Below, one piece after another: positions 9,833 to 18,941 of a DNA stretch of 64,000 nucleotides; the stretch's first letter is position 1; each line of letters starts with the position of its first letter. The notes below the pieces were generated by a model. That model was not told the origin of the DNA. It saw nothing but the letters and a program-made list of their open reading frames with translations, and made no database searches. The stretch is from positions 7,441,501 to 7,505,500 of the forward strand of contig NZ_CP108088.1 in the NCBI RefSeq assembly GCF_036192275.1, in the 5' to 3' direction. The position numbers and the translations under genes are program-made. Source of the DNA: Streptomyces sp. NBC_00250 (GTDB lineage Bacteria; Actinomycetota; Actinomycetes; Streptomycetales; Streptomycetaceae).

Positions 9833-10288
9833 ATGTCCCAAGCGCAGTCGCCCGTTCTGCCGGTCACCTTCCGTCCCGGGCGCACCCGTGCGGTCCTGAT
9901 CACGATGAGCGTCGCGATCTTCGTCGTCATCAGCGTCGTCGCGGTGATGCTTGAGCGGCTGGGACCGGGGGAGCGCAGCAGTTTCTTCCTCACCGCCGCG
10001 CTGATCTCCGGTGGCCTCGTGATGCTGAGCCGCCCCAAGGTCGTCGCCGACGACGAGGGCGTCACGGTCGTCAACATCACCCGCACCCGGCGGCTGGCGT
10101 GGGCGGAGATCCTCAAGGTCAACCTGCGCCCCGGCGACCCCTGGGTCTTCCTCGACCTGAGCGACGGCACCAGCCTGCCCGCGCTCGGCATCCAGCCGGG
10201 CATCGCCAAGGAGGCGGCCATCCGCGACGCCCGCGCGCTGCGTGCCCTGGTCGACAGCCATGGCACGGTCCCGGAGCAGACGGCCTGA
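9833..10288 (+). CDS. PH-domain (bPH-type) membrane protein
   Basis: A 151-residue protein with two N-terminal transmembrane helices (AVLITMSVAIFVVISVVAVML and SFFLTAALISGGLVML) followed by a bacterial pleckstrin-homology-like domain that runs from VVADDEGVTVVNITRTRRL through WAEILKVNLRPGDPWVFLDL. The PH-like part is cytoplasmic by the usual topology. It follows hisG by 41 nt and is probably cotranscribed. Family function is not established. Confidence 0.8.
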   Translation: MSQAQSPVLPVTFRPGRTRAVLITMSVAIFVVISVVAVMLERLGPGERSSFFLTAALISGGLVMLSRPKVVADDEGVTVVNITRTRRLAWAEILKVNLRPGDPWVFLDLSDGTSLPALGIQPGIAKEAAIRDARALRALVDSHGTVPEQTA

Positions 10289-10578
10289 CGAACGGGGCCC
10301 GGAACGGGCGGTCGGCCTGACACGCGGGCGATCCGACCCCCGGTCGGGATCCGGGTGGACCCTGATCCGTCCCCCATCCGGGGCCGACCCCCTGCCCCTC
10401 GGGGCCTTCGCGTGACTACTCTGGAGGCGGTGGTGCCGAGCGGCACCACCGCCTCGCATGTGCAGGGCCGCGGAATCGCGGCCCGCGAGGCCACCCTTCG
10501 ACCCGAGGAGTGACTCCCTCCAGCAATGGACGGATCGTCCGGTAGTACCTGCGCCGCCCCCTCCCAGGAGGCGGCGGC
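10289..10578 (+). promoter_or_regulatory. structured leader with two strong hairpins before the CNNM-type operon
   Basis: The gap contains a perfect 14-bp hairpin (10424-10437 pairing 10442-10455, loop GAGC) followed 9 nt later by a perfect 8-bp hairpin (10465-10472 pairing 10477-10484, loop GAAT). Neither is followed by a T-run, and another 95 nt separate them from the next start, so they are better explained as a structured 5' leader than as a terminator. The downstream genes belong to a family linked to Mg2+/Co2+ handling, so a metal-sensing leader is possible. I could not match it to a known riboswitch class. Confidence 0.5.
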
Positions 10579-11997
10579 ATGATCATCTCCCTTCTGCTGC
10601 TCTTCGCGGCCTTCGTCCTGATCCTCGCCAACGGCTTCTTCGTGGCCGCCGAGTTCGGTCTCGTGACCGTCGAGCGCGCCGAGGCCGAGCGGGCCGCGGC
10701 CGCCGGCGACCGGCGCGCCCGCACCGTCGTCACCGCCCTGCGCGAGCTGTCCTTCCAGCTCTCCGGCACCCAGCTGGGCATCACGATCACCTCCCTCGTC
10801 GTCGGCATGCTCGCCGAGCCCGCGCTCGCCGGACTGCTGCACGGACCGCTCACCGCGACCGGACTGCCCGCCGGGGCCGTCTCCGGGATCTCGGTGGTGA
10901 TCGGGATGCTGCTCGCCTCCGCCGTCCAGATGGTGGTCGGCGAGCTCGTGCCGAAGAACTGGGCGGTCTCCAGGCCGCTCCAGGTGGCCCGCTTCGTGGC
11001 CACCCCGCAGCGCCGCTTCTCCGCCCTCTTCCGGCCGGTGATCTCCCTGCTCAACCGGGTCGCGAACCGGCTCGTACGGCTCCTGGGCGTCGAGCCCACC
11101 GAGGAGCTGGACTCGGTCCGCACCCCCGGCGAACTGGTCTCCCTGGCCCGGCACTCCGCCCTGGCCGGCGCACTCGAACAGGACACCGCCGACCTCTTCG
11201 TACGGACCCTGTCCCTCGGCGGCCTCACCGCCGAGCAGGTCATGACACCGCGCGTGAAGGTGAGCGCCCTCCAGTGGGACGCCACCGCGGCCGACGTCCT
11301 CAACCTCACCCGGGCCACCGGTCTCTCGCGCTTCCCCGTCTACCGCGACCGCATCGACGAGATCGTCGGCATGGTCCACCTCAAGGACGCGCTCGCCGTC
11401 GCCCCGCACGCCCGGCTGCGCACTCCCGTCGGCCGGATCGCGGTTCCGCCGCTCCTCGTGCCGGAGACGCTGCCCGCCCAGACCCTTCTGGAGCGGCTGC
11501 GCCGGGAGCAGCCGATCGCGGTGGTCGTCGACGAGTACGGCGGTACGGCCGGGGTCGTCACCCTGGAGGACATCGTCGAGGAGCTCGTCGGCGAGGTCCG
11601 CGACGAGCACGACACCGTGGCCGACGGCCGCCCCGAGCTGGCCGCCGCTCCCGCCGAGGACGGCCGGCCCGCCTGGGAGGCCGACGGCTCCTGCCGGGTC
11701 CACACCCTGCGCCGGATAGGCCTCGACGTACCCGACGGGCCGTACGAGACCGTCGCCGGGCTCGTCGCCGATCTCCTCGGGCGCATCCCCGCCCCCGGCG
11801 ACCGGGCCGAACTGCCCGGCTGGCGGCTCTCGGTGCGTCAGGTCGACCGCTACCGCGCAGAGCGGGTCCGGATCGTCCGTACCGCCCCGGACCCGGACCC
11901 CGCGGCGGCCACCGCCGCCCCGGCCCCCGAGCCGGTCGCGGCCTCCGCGGCTCCGGCTCCCGCCCAGGCTCCCGTCCCGGCGGAGGCCGTCCGATGA
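10579..11997 (+). CDS. CNNM/CorC-type CBS-domain membrane protein (first of pair)
   Basis: A 472-residue protein of the hemolysin-C/CNNM family, implicated in Mg2+ or Co2+ efflux. The N-terminal DUF21 domain (about 1-190) has hydrophobic helices and the conserved ANGFFVAAEFGLV and VGELVPKNWAVS stretches. A pair of CBS domains (about 215-345; VMTPRVKVSAL, EIVGMVHLKDAL, VVVDEYGGTAGVVTLEDIVEELVGE) and a C-terminal CorC_HlyC domain follow. The tail is Ala-Pro rich. ATG at 10579 follows an AGGAGG; the stop overlaps the next gene by 4 nt. Confidence 0.92.
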   Translation: MIISLLLLFAAFVLILANGFFVAAEFGLVTVERAEAERAAAAGDRRARTVVTALRELSFQLSGTQLGITITSLVVGMLAEPALAGLLHGPLTATGLPAGAVSGISVVIGMLLASAVQMVVGELVPKNWAVSRPLQVARFVATPQRRFSALFRPVISLLNRVANRLVRLLGVEPTEELDSVRTPGELVSLARHSALAGALEQDTADLFVRTLSLGGLTAEQVMTPRVKVSALQWDATAADVLNLTRATGLSRFPVYRDRIDEIVGMVHLKDALAVAPHARLRTPVGRIAVPPLLVPETLPAQTLLERLRREQPIAVVVDEYGGTAGVVTLEDIVEELVGEVRDEHDTVADGRPELAAAPAEDGRPAWEADGSCRVHTLRRIGLDVPDGPYETVAGLVADLLGRIPAPGDRAELPGWRLSVRQVDRYRAERVRIVRTAPDPDPAAATAAPAPEPVAASAAPAPAQAPVPAEAVR

Positions 11998-13043
11998 GCA
12001 CCCTGCAACTCCTCTTCGCCGTCCTCCTCGTCCTGGCCAACGGCTTCTTCGTCGGGGCGGAGTTCGCGCTCGTCTCCGTCCGCCGCAGCCAGATCGAACC
12101 GCTCGGCGGCGCCCGTGCCAAGCAGGTCCTGCACGGTCTGGAGAACCTGCCGCAGATGATGGCGGCCGCGCAGTTCGGCATCACCATCTGCTCGCTGACG
12201 CTCGGCGCCGTCGCCGAGCCGACCGTCGCCCGTCTCCTCGAACCCGTCTTCCACACGGTCGGGGTCCCGGAAGGGCTGATCCACCCGCTCGGGTATGTCA
12301 TCGCCCTCGCCGCGGTCGTCTTCCTCCACCTGGTCATCGGGGAGATGGTCCCGAAGAACCTGGCGATGGCCGCGCCCGAGCGGACCGCGCTCTGGCTCGC
12401 CCCCGGCCTGGTCGGCTTCGCCCGGGTCTGCCGGCCGGTGACGGCCGCGCTCGGCGCGTGTGCCCGGCTGGTCCTGCGGGCGTTCAAGGTCGAGCCCAAG
12501 GACGAGGTGGAGGCGGTCTTCACCAGCGCCCAGCTCGGCCGGCTCGTCGAGGACGCCGGGCAGGCGGGTCTGCTGGACCCGGCCGAGCAGGAGCGGCTGG
12601 AGGACGCCCTCGAACTGGGCACCCGCCCGGTGACGGACGTCCTCATCGGCCCGGCCTCCCTGATCACCGTTCCGCCGACGGTCACCCCGCGCGAGATCGA
12701 GGAGCTGACCGTACGCACCGGGTACTCGCGCTTCCCGGTCCGCGCCGAGGCGGGCGCCGCCTTCATGGGCTTCGTGCACGTGAAGGACGTCCTGGACCTG
12801 GAGGAACGGGAGCGGGCGGTGCCCCAGCGGCTGTGGCGGCCGATGGCGACGCTCCGCGCCGAACTGCCCCTCGACGACGCCCTCACCGTGATGCGCCGCG
12901 CCGCGACGCATCTGGCGCAGGTCGCCGACGGCTCGGGCCGGGTTCTCGGCCTGGTCGCCCTGGAGGACGTCCTGGAGATGCTGGTGGGCGAGGTCCGCGA
13001 CCCCGCCCACCGGATCGCGCCGGACCGGGTGCCCACCGCGTAG
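11994..13043 (+). CDS. CNNM/CorC-type CBS-domain membrane protein (second of pair)
   Basis: A 349-residue paralogue of the preceding gene with the same DUF21 helices (ANGFFVGAEFALVSVRR, IGEMVPKNLAMA) and two CBS motifs (SRFPVRAEAGAAFMGFVHVK, VLGLVALEDVLEMLVGEV), but lacking the C-terminal CorC_HlyC domain. The tandem long/short arrangement with an ATGA overlap suggests a heteromeric membrane transporter or sensor, which is inference. Confidence 0.92.
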   Translation: MSTLQLLFAVLLVLANGFFVGAEFALVSVRRSQIEPLGGARAKQVLHGLENLPQMMAAAQFGITICSLTLGAVAEPTVARLLEPVFHTVGVPEGLIHPLGYVIALAAVVFLHLVIGEMVPKNLAMAAPERTALWLAPGLVGFARVCRPVTAALGACARLVLRAFKVEPKDEVEAVFTSAQLGRLVEDAGQAGLLDPAEQERLEDALELGTRPVTDVLIGPASLITVPPTVTPREIEELTVRTGYSRFPVRAEAGAAFMGFVHVKDVLDLEERERAVPQRLWRPMATLRAELPLDDALTVMRRAATHLAQVADGSGRVLGLVALEDVLEMLVGEVRDPAHRIAPDRVPTA

Positions 13044-13133
13044 GAACCGCGCACAGCGGGGCGGGTCCTCCGGGGCCCGCCCCGTCGGTCTATGGGCCCC
13101 CTCGCTCCGTGTGCCCTCGCGCAGCGGGATGAA

Positions 13134-13181
13134 CGGGCTGTGGGGCGATCGGGCTGTGGGACGAACGGGCTGTGGGACGAT
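13134..13181 (+). repeat. three tandem 16-bp repeats upstream of a secreted hydrolase
   Basis: Three consecutive 16-bp units, CGGGCTGTGGGGCGAT, CGGGCTGTGGGACGAA and CGGGCTGTGGGACGAT, occupy 13134-13181 and end 35 bp before the chosen start of the next gene. The location in a promoter region makes them candidate binding sites for a regulator, though simple slippage duplication is equally possible. Confidence 0.75.
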
Positions 13182-13216
13182 GCCCGTCCTCACAATCGAT
13201 CATGAAAGGGCGTGTT

Positions 13217-14248
13217 GTGCGCGCGACACTCAGAGCGCTGCTCGCCGCGGTCTTCTCCGCCGGCCTCCTGATAGCGGCGGTGTCCGTCCCCGCTCAGGCG
13301 GACGTCGTCGACGAGGAGACCGCACCCAAGCCGCGCTTCATCACGTACAACGTGTGCGGAGCCTCCTCCACGTGCGAGGACCGGGTGGGCCCCGCGGAGA
13401 AGGCGGAGTGGCGGGACGCCGTCGTCCACGCCGTCGACTACTGGGAGACCGATCTGGTCATGCTCCAGGAGGTCTGTTACGAGCAGTGGAAGCTGCTCCG
13501 TGACCACCTGGCGAACCGTTCCGGCGTCAGGTACGACACCGTCTGGGGAGCGGCGCTCCCGTCCGCCGCAGGCTGCGCCCGGTGGGACCCCGACCCGAAC
13601 GACGGCGTCGCGCCCGACCTGCGCTTCGGCCTCGCCATCTTCGCGAAGGGCGGCCCCGGCACGATCGACGGGTCCACCCGGAGCGTCACCTTCCTCCCCG
13701 AACCCACGAACAACCCCGACTACCGCCCCGACCCCACGAAGCCCCCCAGCCCCATCAACGCCGAGAACCGCATCCTCCTCTGCGCCAAGACCCTGGTGGC
13801 CGGGCGCTCCGTCCGCGCCTGCAACACCCACATCGACTTCAACAGGGACAACACCACGGCCCAGATCGCCCAGGTCGCCGCGATCACCCGCGGTTTCGCC
13901 GCCGCGGAGCCCGTGGTGCTCGCCGGGGACTTCAACCAGTCCCCCCAGCACGCGGACATGAACCCCCTCTACGACCACGGCACGGGGTCGACCGGCGTGT
14001 TCCGGGAGGTCGACGAGAACGACAAGGACCGGTTCACCGGCGCGGACTGCCCCCAGACCGCGGACCGGTGCCGCAGCGGTGAACCCACTGCCACCACGGC
14101 CTGCTCGGAGCACACCAAGTCGAACAAGAAGATCGACTACATCTTCCTGAGCCACCACTGGTCCACGACGGTGCGCGGCGACGCCGTCGCCTGCTCGGGC
14201 GTGGCGGACCACCACCTCCTGCGCGGCGCCGCCGCGTGGGAGAGCTAG
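13217..14248 (+). CDS. secreted endonuclease/exonuclease/phosphatase-family protein
   Basis: A 343-residue exported metal-dependent phosphoesterase of the DNase I-like (EEP) fold. The GTG at 13217 is preceded by GAAAGGG at 6 nt; an in-frame ATG at 13202 has no ribosome binding site. A signal peptide (LRALLAAVFSAGLLIAAVSVPAQA) is followed by the EEP motifs: ITYNVCG, LQEVCYEQW (metal-binding Glu), NTHIDF, AGDFNQSP and the terminal DHHLL catalytic His region. Several cysteines suggest disulfides. Substrates of this family range from nucleic acids to sphingomyelin and cannot be told apart here. Confidence 0.88.
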   Translation: MRATLRALLAAVFSAGLLIAAVSVPAQADVVDEETAPKPRFITYNVCGASSTCEDRVGPAEKAEWRDAVVHAVDYWETDLVMLQEVCYEQWKLLRDHLANRSGVRYDTVWGAALPSAAGCARWDPDPNDGVAPDLRFGLAIFAKGGPGTIDGSTRSVTFLPEPTNNPDYRPDPTKPPSPINAENRILLCAKTLVAGRSVRACNTHIDFNRDNTTAQIAQVAAITRGFAAAEPVVLAGDFNQSPQHADMNPLYDHGTGSTGVFREVDENDKDRFTGADCPQTADRCRSGEPTATTACSEHTKSNKKIDYIFLSHHWSTTVRGDAVACSGVADHHLLRGAAAWES

Positions 14249-14347
14249 GGCGAGCCCGGCCTGGTGGGCAAGCCACCCCCTGGGGCCTGACCGACAGGAC
14301 GGCCCCCGGGGGCAGTGGGTCCGGCCCCGACGGGGCTCAGACACCCC

Positions 14348-16270
14348 CTAGTACCCCGGGGGCTCCTGTTGGGGGCCGCGGTCGACCGGACCGCGGCCCG
14401 ACAGGACTTCGCCGTACGCCTGCATGAGGTCGGCGAGCCGGAGGGTGGCGAGATCCTCCCGGGTCGGGGTGGTGGCGTAGCCGGAGAGCCGCAGGTCCCG
14501 GTAGGCGCAGGACTTCTCGTACAGGGTGCGCAGGAAGCGGCCGTTGCCCAGCTCGTCGATCCAGCCCTGCTCGACGACGTGCCCGCTGATCGAGCGCAGC
14601 TCCTCGCGGGCCTCGTCGTCCCAGCCGTCGCCGTTGGCCGCCGCGAGGACCTCGCCTATGGCGGTGAGTTCCAGCGGCCGGTACGAGGGGAAGTCGACGC
14701 GGGTGGTGAACCGGGAGGAGAGACCGGGGTTGGTGTTGAGGAGCCGGTCCATGCCCTCGGGGTAGCCGGCCAGGATCACCACGAGGTGGTCGCGGTTGTC
14801 CTCGGCCCGCTTCAGGAGCACCTGGAGGGCCTCGTCCCCGTAGGCGTCGCCCTTGCTGTAGCCGGTGTTGGAGAGCGCGTAGGCCTCGTCCACGAAGAGC
14901 ACCCCGCCGACCGCCGAATCGATCAGCTCGTTCGCCTTGACCGCGGTCTGACCGAGGAACTCGCCGACCAGATCGGCCCGTTGGGCCTCCACGAGATGGT
15001 CGCCGCCGAGCAGTCCGAGGGCGTAGAAGACCCGGCCGAGGATCCGGGCGACCGTGGTCTTCCCGGTGCCCGAGGGGCCGGAGAAGACGAAGTGGCGTTT
15101 GGGCGGCTGGACCGGAAGGCCCTGCCCGGCGCGGAGCCGCGCCATCTCCAGCTGTGCCGACAACGCCTTGACCTGCCGCTTCACCGGTTCCAGGCCGACC
15201 ATGCCCTCCAGTTCGGCGAGCGCCTCCGCGAGCAGGACCGGATCGGTGGGACCCGCCGGGAAGCGCGGTGGCACGGGCTGGGAGGGCAGCGGGGCCTTCT
15301 GCCGTACGGTCTCCGGCGGCGGGACCGGGGCCGGCGGCGGTACGGGCTCGGGCGCCAGCCGCAGTCCGTCGCCCAGCGGGCCGCCGGCGTCGGGGTCGGC
15401 GCCCGGCACGGTGTCCACGGCGTCCTGGCCGAGGCCCCCGCCGACCGTGCCCAGGGCGACCGTCGCCAGCCCGGCCGGGTCGTCCACGCCGTCGTATCCC
15501 TCGAAGCCGTCGTACTCGGCGATCGCCGCGAGCCGTGCTGCCGTGTCCATGAACGTGGGGTCGATCCGGTGCACGGCCCGGTAGAGGGGAAGCGCGGCGG
15601 CGCTGCGCCCGGTGCCCTCATGGGCGCGGGCCAGCCAGTACCGCAGCTCCTTGCGCTGGGGCTGCTCGCTGCGGCAGCGCATCAGCGAGGCCGACAGCAG
15701 CGGCTCGGCCTGCCCGTACATCTCCAGACGCACCCGGGCCATGCCGCCGAAGAGCCCGGCCTCGATGCCGAGCAGCGGGTCGTCGACGAGGGTCTCGGTG
15801 TGCCGGACCAACTGGTCCCAGTCCTTGACGAGATAGGCGCGGCAGGCGTGCAGAAAGCGCACCTGGGGGTCGGTGTCGACCGGGGGGAGCCCCGCGAGGG
15901 CCCGGTCCAGCTCCGGCACATGGCGTCCGTCGAGCCAGTGGGAGGCGTGCGCGAGCAGCAGGTCGCGCGGGCTCTCCAGGACCGGCTGGACCCACCAGCC
16001 CAGCCAGTACCAGGAGTTGAGAGTGCGCCGGTACCGGGTCCGCTGTTCGCCGAAGCGGTCGCGGTTGCGGTACATGCGCAGCAGCGCGGTCGTGGTGTCG
16101 ACCCGGAGCGCGTGCAGCCCGAGCCAGGCGTCCGCCATCCCGGGGTCGATCCGTACCGCCGTCCGGAACTCGTCCTCCGCCTGCGGATACGCGCCCATCG
16201 TGTAGGCGTCGATTCCGCGCAGCCAGGCGAGCTCGGCCGGGGCCTGCGCGCCCTGCGTGCCGATGTCCAT
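14348..16270 (-). CDS. EccA/CbxX-like AAA+ ATPase with TPR-type N-terminus
   Basis: A 640-residue protein. The N-terminal half is helical, TPR-like (DAYTMGAYPQAEDEFRTAV and further repeats), followed by a Pro-rich linker and a C-terminal CbxX/CfqX-type AAA+ module with Walker A GPSGTGKT, Walker B GGVLFVDEAYAL and sensor/arginine-finger region SRFTTRVDFP. This TPR-AAA+ layout is that of EccA, the cytosolic ATPase of type VII (ESX) secretion. No other ESX component or WXG100 substrate lies nearby, so it is an orphan here. ATG at 16270 follows GGGGGA; an upstream in-frame start has no support. Confidence 0.88.
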   Translation of the reverse strand: MDIGTQGAQAPAELAWLRGIDAYTMGAYPQAEDEFRTAVRIDPGMADAWLGLHALRVDTTTALLRMYRNRDRFGEQRTRYRRTLNSWYWLGWWVQPVLESPRDLLLAHASHWLDGRHVPELDRALAGLPPVDTDPQVRFLHACRAYLVKDWDQLVRHTETLVDDPLLGIEAGLFGGMARVRLEMYGQAEPLLSASLMRCRSEQPQRKELRYWLARAHEGTGRSAAALPLYRAVHRIDPTFMDTAARLAAIAEYDGFEGYDGVDDPAGLATVALGTVGGGLGQDAVDTVPGADPDAGGPLGDGLRLAPEPVPPPAPVPPPETVRQKAPLPSQPVPPRFPAGPTDPVLLAEALAELEGMVGLEPVKRQVKALSAQLEMARLRAGQGLPVQPPKRHFVFSGPSGTGKTTVARILGRVFYALGLLGGDHLVEAQRADLVGEFLGQTAVKANELIDSAVGGVLFVDEAYALSNTGYSKGDAYGDEALQVLLKRAEDNRDHLVVILAGYPEGMDRLLNTNPGLSSRFTTRVDFPSYRPLELTAIGEVLAAANGDGWDDEAREELRSISGHVVEQGWIDELGNGRFLRTLYEKSCAYRDLRLSGYATTPTREDLATLRLADLMQAYGEVLSGRGPVDRGPQQEPPGY

Positions 16271-16579
16271 CGGGTCCCCCACAACCGTCTTCGCATGGAC
16301 GGGATTTGACCGCACCTGGGGGCATCGTACCTGCGCAGGGGGTGCGTACTTAAGGAGAAGCGCATGATCCGGAAGCGGTGACCCTGGGTGAGCGTCAGGG
16401 GTCGCGGAGGGGTCCGGAGAGGGCTGTCAGCGGCAGAACGAAGCCCCCGATCACGGGGGAACAACCGGGGGCTTCGCGTCCGCAGCGGCTCCGAAAAGCC
16501 GCACATTCAGAACGTAAGACCTGTACGCCCCTTGGGTCAAGCGGAGTTGAAGCACTTGCGAAAGCGGACTTTCAGCCCC
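16271..16579. terminator. gap with bidirectional hairpin between minus-strand genes
   Basis: The gap holds a stem of 10 bp (16439-16448, CGAAGCCCCC, pairing 16467-16476) around a C/G-rich loop that can itself fold. It lacks a strong T-run but is typical of Streptomyces terminators and sits between the kinase gene (which reads into it from the left end of its own promoter side) and the AAA+ gene. I find no tRNA or open reading frame in the rest of the gap. Confidence 0.5.
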
Positions 16580-17209
16580 TCAGTTCACGGACATGAAGCC
16601 GTCACGGTGCGTGATGATCTGGTGCGCGCCCGCTGTCACACCCGGCCCGGGGAGCCAGTCGTACCCCTCTCGGCACTCCCGTACCAGGGTGTCGGCGAAG
16701 GGCCGGGAGGGGTCCCCGGCGAAATGGCGAGTCTCCGCCACGGTCCAGCCGTCCCAGAAGGCTGCCTGGTCCGGGCCGTCCCGGTGACGGCCCCGCGCCC
16801 AGGACTCCTCGGGCCCGCGCTCCATCCACAGCAGCCACGCCAGGAACGGCCGCACCGCCGCCCGGCCCGCGCCGACGCCCTCGACGAGGACGACCGGGGC
16901 CGCGGGGAGCTCCCGTGCCTCGCCGAAGCGCCGGAGGTGCCAGTCGTACGGCCGGTAGGACGCGGTCTCGCCCCGCGAGAAGGGGTCGAGCACCTGCTCC
17001 CACAGCCGGTCGGTCCACTCGAACAGCTCCTCGTGGGTGGCGAGGTCATCGAGGTGGAGGACGGGGGCGTCGCCGAGTGCGGCGGCGAGACGGGCCGCGA
17101 GCGTGGACTTGCCGGAACCCGCGTGCCCGTCGACCGCGATCAGCCGGACCGGCCCGCAAGAGGGCGGCAGCCGGAGCAGCGCGTGGGCCGCGCGGTCGAG
17201 GTCGTTCAT
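16580..17209 (-). CDS. uridine-kinase-like P-loop NTPase
   Basis: A 209-residue protein with a Walker A motif GHAGSGKST near residue 28 and an LHLDDL segment that resembles the substrate-binding Asp region of uridine/pantothenate-type kinases. HRDGFMSVN closes the protein. The family is usually annotated as uridine kinase or nucleoside/nucleotide kinase; the true substrate is unknown. The ATG at 17209 begins MNDLDRAAHALL; a much longer frame upstream is not coding-like. Confidence 0.8.
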   Translation of the reverse strand: MNDLDRAAHALLRLPPSCGPVRLIAVDGHAGSGKSTLAARLAAALGDAPVLHLDDLATHEELFEWTDRLWEQVLDPFSRGETASYRPYDWHLRRFGEARELPAAPVVLVEGVGAGRAAVRPFLAWLLWMERGPEESWARGRHRDGPDQAAFWDGWTVAETRHFAGDPSRPFADTLVRECREGYDWLPGPGVTAGAHQIITHRDGFMSVN

Positions 17210-17522
17210 GGGCCCAGGGTAGGGGAGCGGGGGACCGTCGCAGGTCAGGGAGGTACCGCCGTCAGTGGTCGAGACCAATATTGATGCGGCGACGCGAGGC
17301 GAAGTGCTGGCGGAGGCGTGGCGGAAGCCGAGATAGTGGGGCGCGCGAAGCCCCGTCCGTGCGCTCGGGCAGGTGCGTACGCCCCTGTGCGTGCGCCCCC
17401 GCTCGTACGTCCTCCCCGTCCGCCCGCAGGATCGTCCGCCCGCACGGCGGTACGCGCGCGTACCGCCGGCCGCTCGTCCACAGGTCCGTACGCCCACCGT
17501 TCTCGACTGGGGGTCACCGTCC
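17210..17522. other. intergenic region between divergent genes
   Basis: A 313-bp region between the divergent kinase and C39-like genes. It must contain both promoters, but I see no convincing -35/-10 pair or operator. It is rich in GTACG and CGTACG words without regular spacing. No gene is supported. Confidence 0.5.
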
Positions 17523-18920
17523 ATGACCAGCTCCACCCCGCGCAGAACCGTTCTCGCGGCGGCGCTCGCGGCCGCCGGAACGGCCGCCGCCACTGCCGCT
17601 CCCGCCGTGGCCGCCGTTCCCGAATGCGCCACCGACTGTCCGCCTGCTGCCCCGGTCGACGGCGCCGGGCGGGGCCACGCCCCCGTGCCCGGCCTCGTCG
17701 ACAACCGCTTCTGGTCCTCGTACACGGACTGGAGGTGCGGCAGCGCGGCCGGCACGAAGGCGGTCGCCGGGCACCGCCCCGGCCTCGTCCTCGCCGCCCC
17801 CGTCGGGCGCACCGACTACACCGACCCGCACACCGGGCGGACCTCCGCCTGGGAGTACGCGAGCTGGACCTCGCCCGTCCACACCCCGACCGTGCCCGCC
17901 ACCGAGGTCATCGCCTCCTGGAACGCCCACACCCCGCCGGGCACCTGGCTCCAGGTCGAGCTGTCCGGCACGTACTCCGACGCCACCGCCACCCCCTGGT
18001 ACGTCCTGGGCCGCTGGGCCGCCGGCGACGACGACATCCGGCGCACCTCGGTCGACGACCAGACCGACGGCAGAAGCACCGTCTGGACGGACACCTTCGC
18101 GATCGACGACGCGACGAGCGGGCTGCGGCTGGCCTCGTACCGGCTGCGTCTGACGCTGTACCGCACCCCGGGCAGCGGCCTCACGCCCACGGTGTGGCGG
18201 CTCGGCGCGATGGCCTCCGACGTCCCGGACCGCTTCACGGTCCCGGCCTCCACGCCGGGCCTCGCCCGCGAGCTGACCGTGCCGCGCTACTCGCAGAACA
18301 CCCACGTCGGGCAGTACCCCGAGTACGACAACGGCGGCGAGGCGTGGTGCAGCCCGACCTCCTCCCAGATGATCGTCGAGTACTGGGGCCGCCGGCCGTC
18401 GCCGGAGGAACTGGCCTGGGTGAACCCGGCCTTCGACGACCCCCAGGTCTGCCACGCGGCCCGCTTCACCTTCGACCACCAGTACGAGGGCTGTGGGAAC
18501 TGGCCCTTCAACGCCGCCTACGCGGCCACGTACCCGGACATGAACGCCGTGGTCACCCGACTCAACTCCCTCACCGAACTGGAGAGCCTGATCCGGGCCG
18601 GCATCCCGGCCATAACGTCCCAGTCCTTCCGCAAGGAGGAGCTGACCGGCGCCGGATACGGCACCTCCGGCCACCTCATGACCGTCATCGGCTTCACCGC
18701 CGACGGCGACGTCATCGCCAACGACCCCGCCTCGCCCAGCAACGGGGCCGTCCGCCGGGTCTACCAGCGACGCGAATGGGAGAACATCTGGCTCCGCACC
18801 AAGCGCTACGACGCGAACGGCAAGGTCAGAAGCGGCACGGGCGGTGTCTGCTACATCTTCTGGCCGGCCACGCCGGTATCGGGCCGGCACCGCGCGCTGC
18901 GGTCGCTCGGCCTGGTGTGA
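17523..18920 (+). CDS. secreted C39-like (papain-fold) peptidase-family protein
   Basis: A 465-residue exported protein. The start is followed by a Tat-like or Sec signal peptide (TPRRTVLAAALAAAGTAAATAA). The N-terminal 230 residues form a beta-rich domain; the C-terminal half is a C39-like peptidase domain with the candidate catalytic Cys in GGEAWCSPTSSQMIV, His in TSGHLMTVIGF, and Asn/Asp in VIANDPA. It probably processes or cross-links extracellular peptides, but many such Streptomyces proteins are uncharacterised. The accessory island begins immediately downstream. Confidence 0.85.
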   Translation: MTSSTPRRTVLAAALAAAGTAAATAAPAVAAVPECATDCPPAAPVDGAGRGHAPVPGLVDNRFWSSYTDWRCGSAAGTKAVAGHRPGLVLAAPVGRTDYTDPHTGRTSAWEYASWTSPVHTPTVPATEVIASWNAHTPPGTWLQVELSGTYSDATATPWYVLGRWAAGDDDIRRTSVDDQTDGRSTVWTDTFAIDDATSGLRLASYRLRLTLYRTPGSGLTPTVWRLGAMASDVPDRFTVPASTPGLARELTVPRYSQNTHVGQYPEYDNGGEAWCSPTSSQMIVEYWGRRPSPEELAWVNPAFDDPQVCHAARFTFDHQYEGCGNWPFNAAYAATYPDMNAVVTRLNSLTELESLIRAGIPAITSQSFRKEELTGAGYGTSGHLMTVIGFTADGDVIANDPASPSNGAVRRVYQRREWENIWLRTKRYDANGKVRSGTGGVCYIFWPATPVSGRHRALRSLGLV

Positions 18921-18941
18921 GCATGTGCGGCCCGACGGTCG

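Noticed and set aside
16439..16570. Possible tRNA or small RNA in the gap before the P-loop kinase gene
   Set aside because: The main hairpin does not form a cloverleaf and no TTCGAAT-like T-loop is present; a terminator-like stem explains it better.
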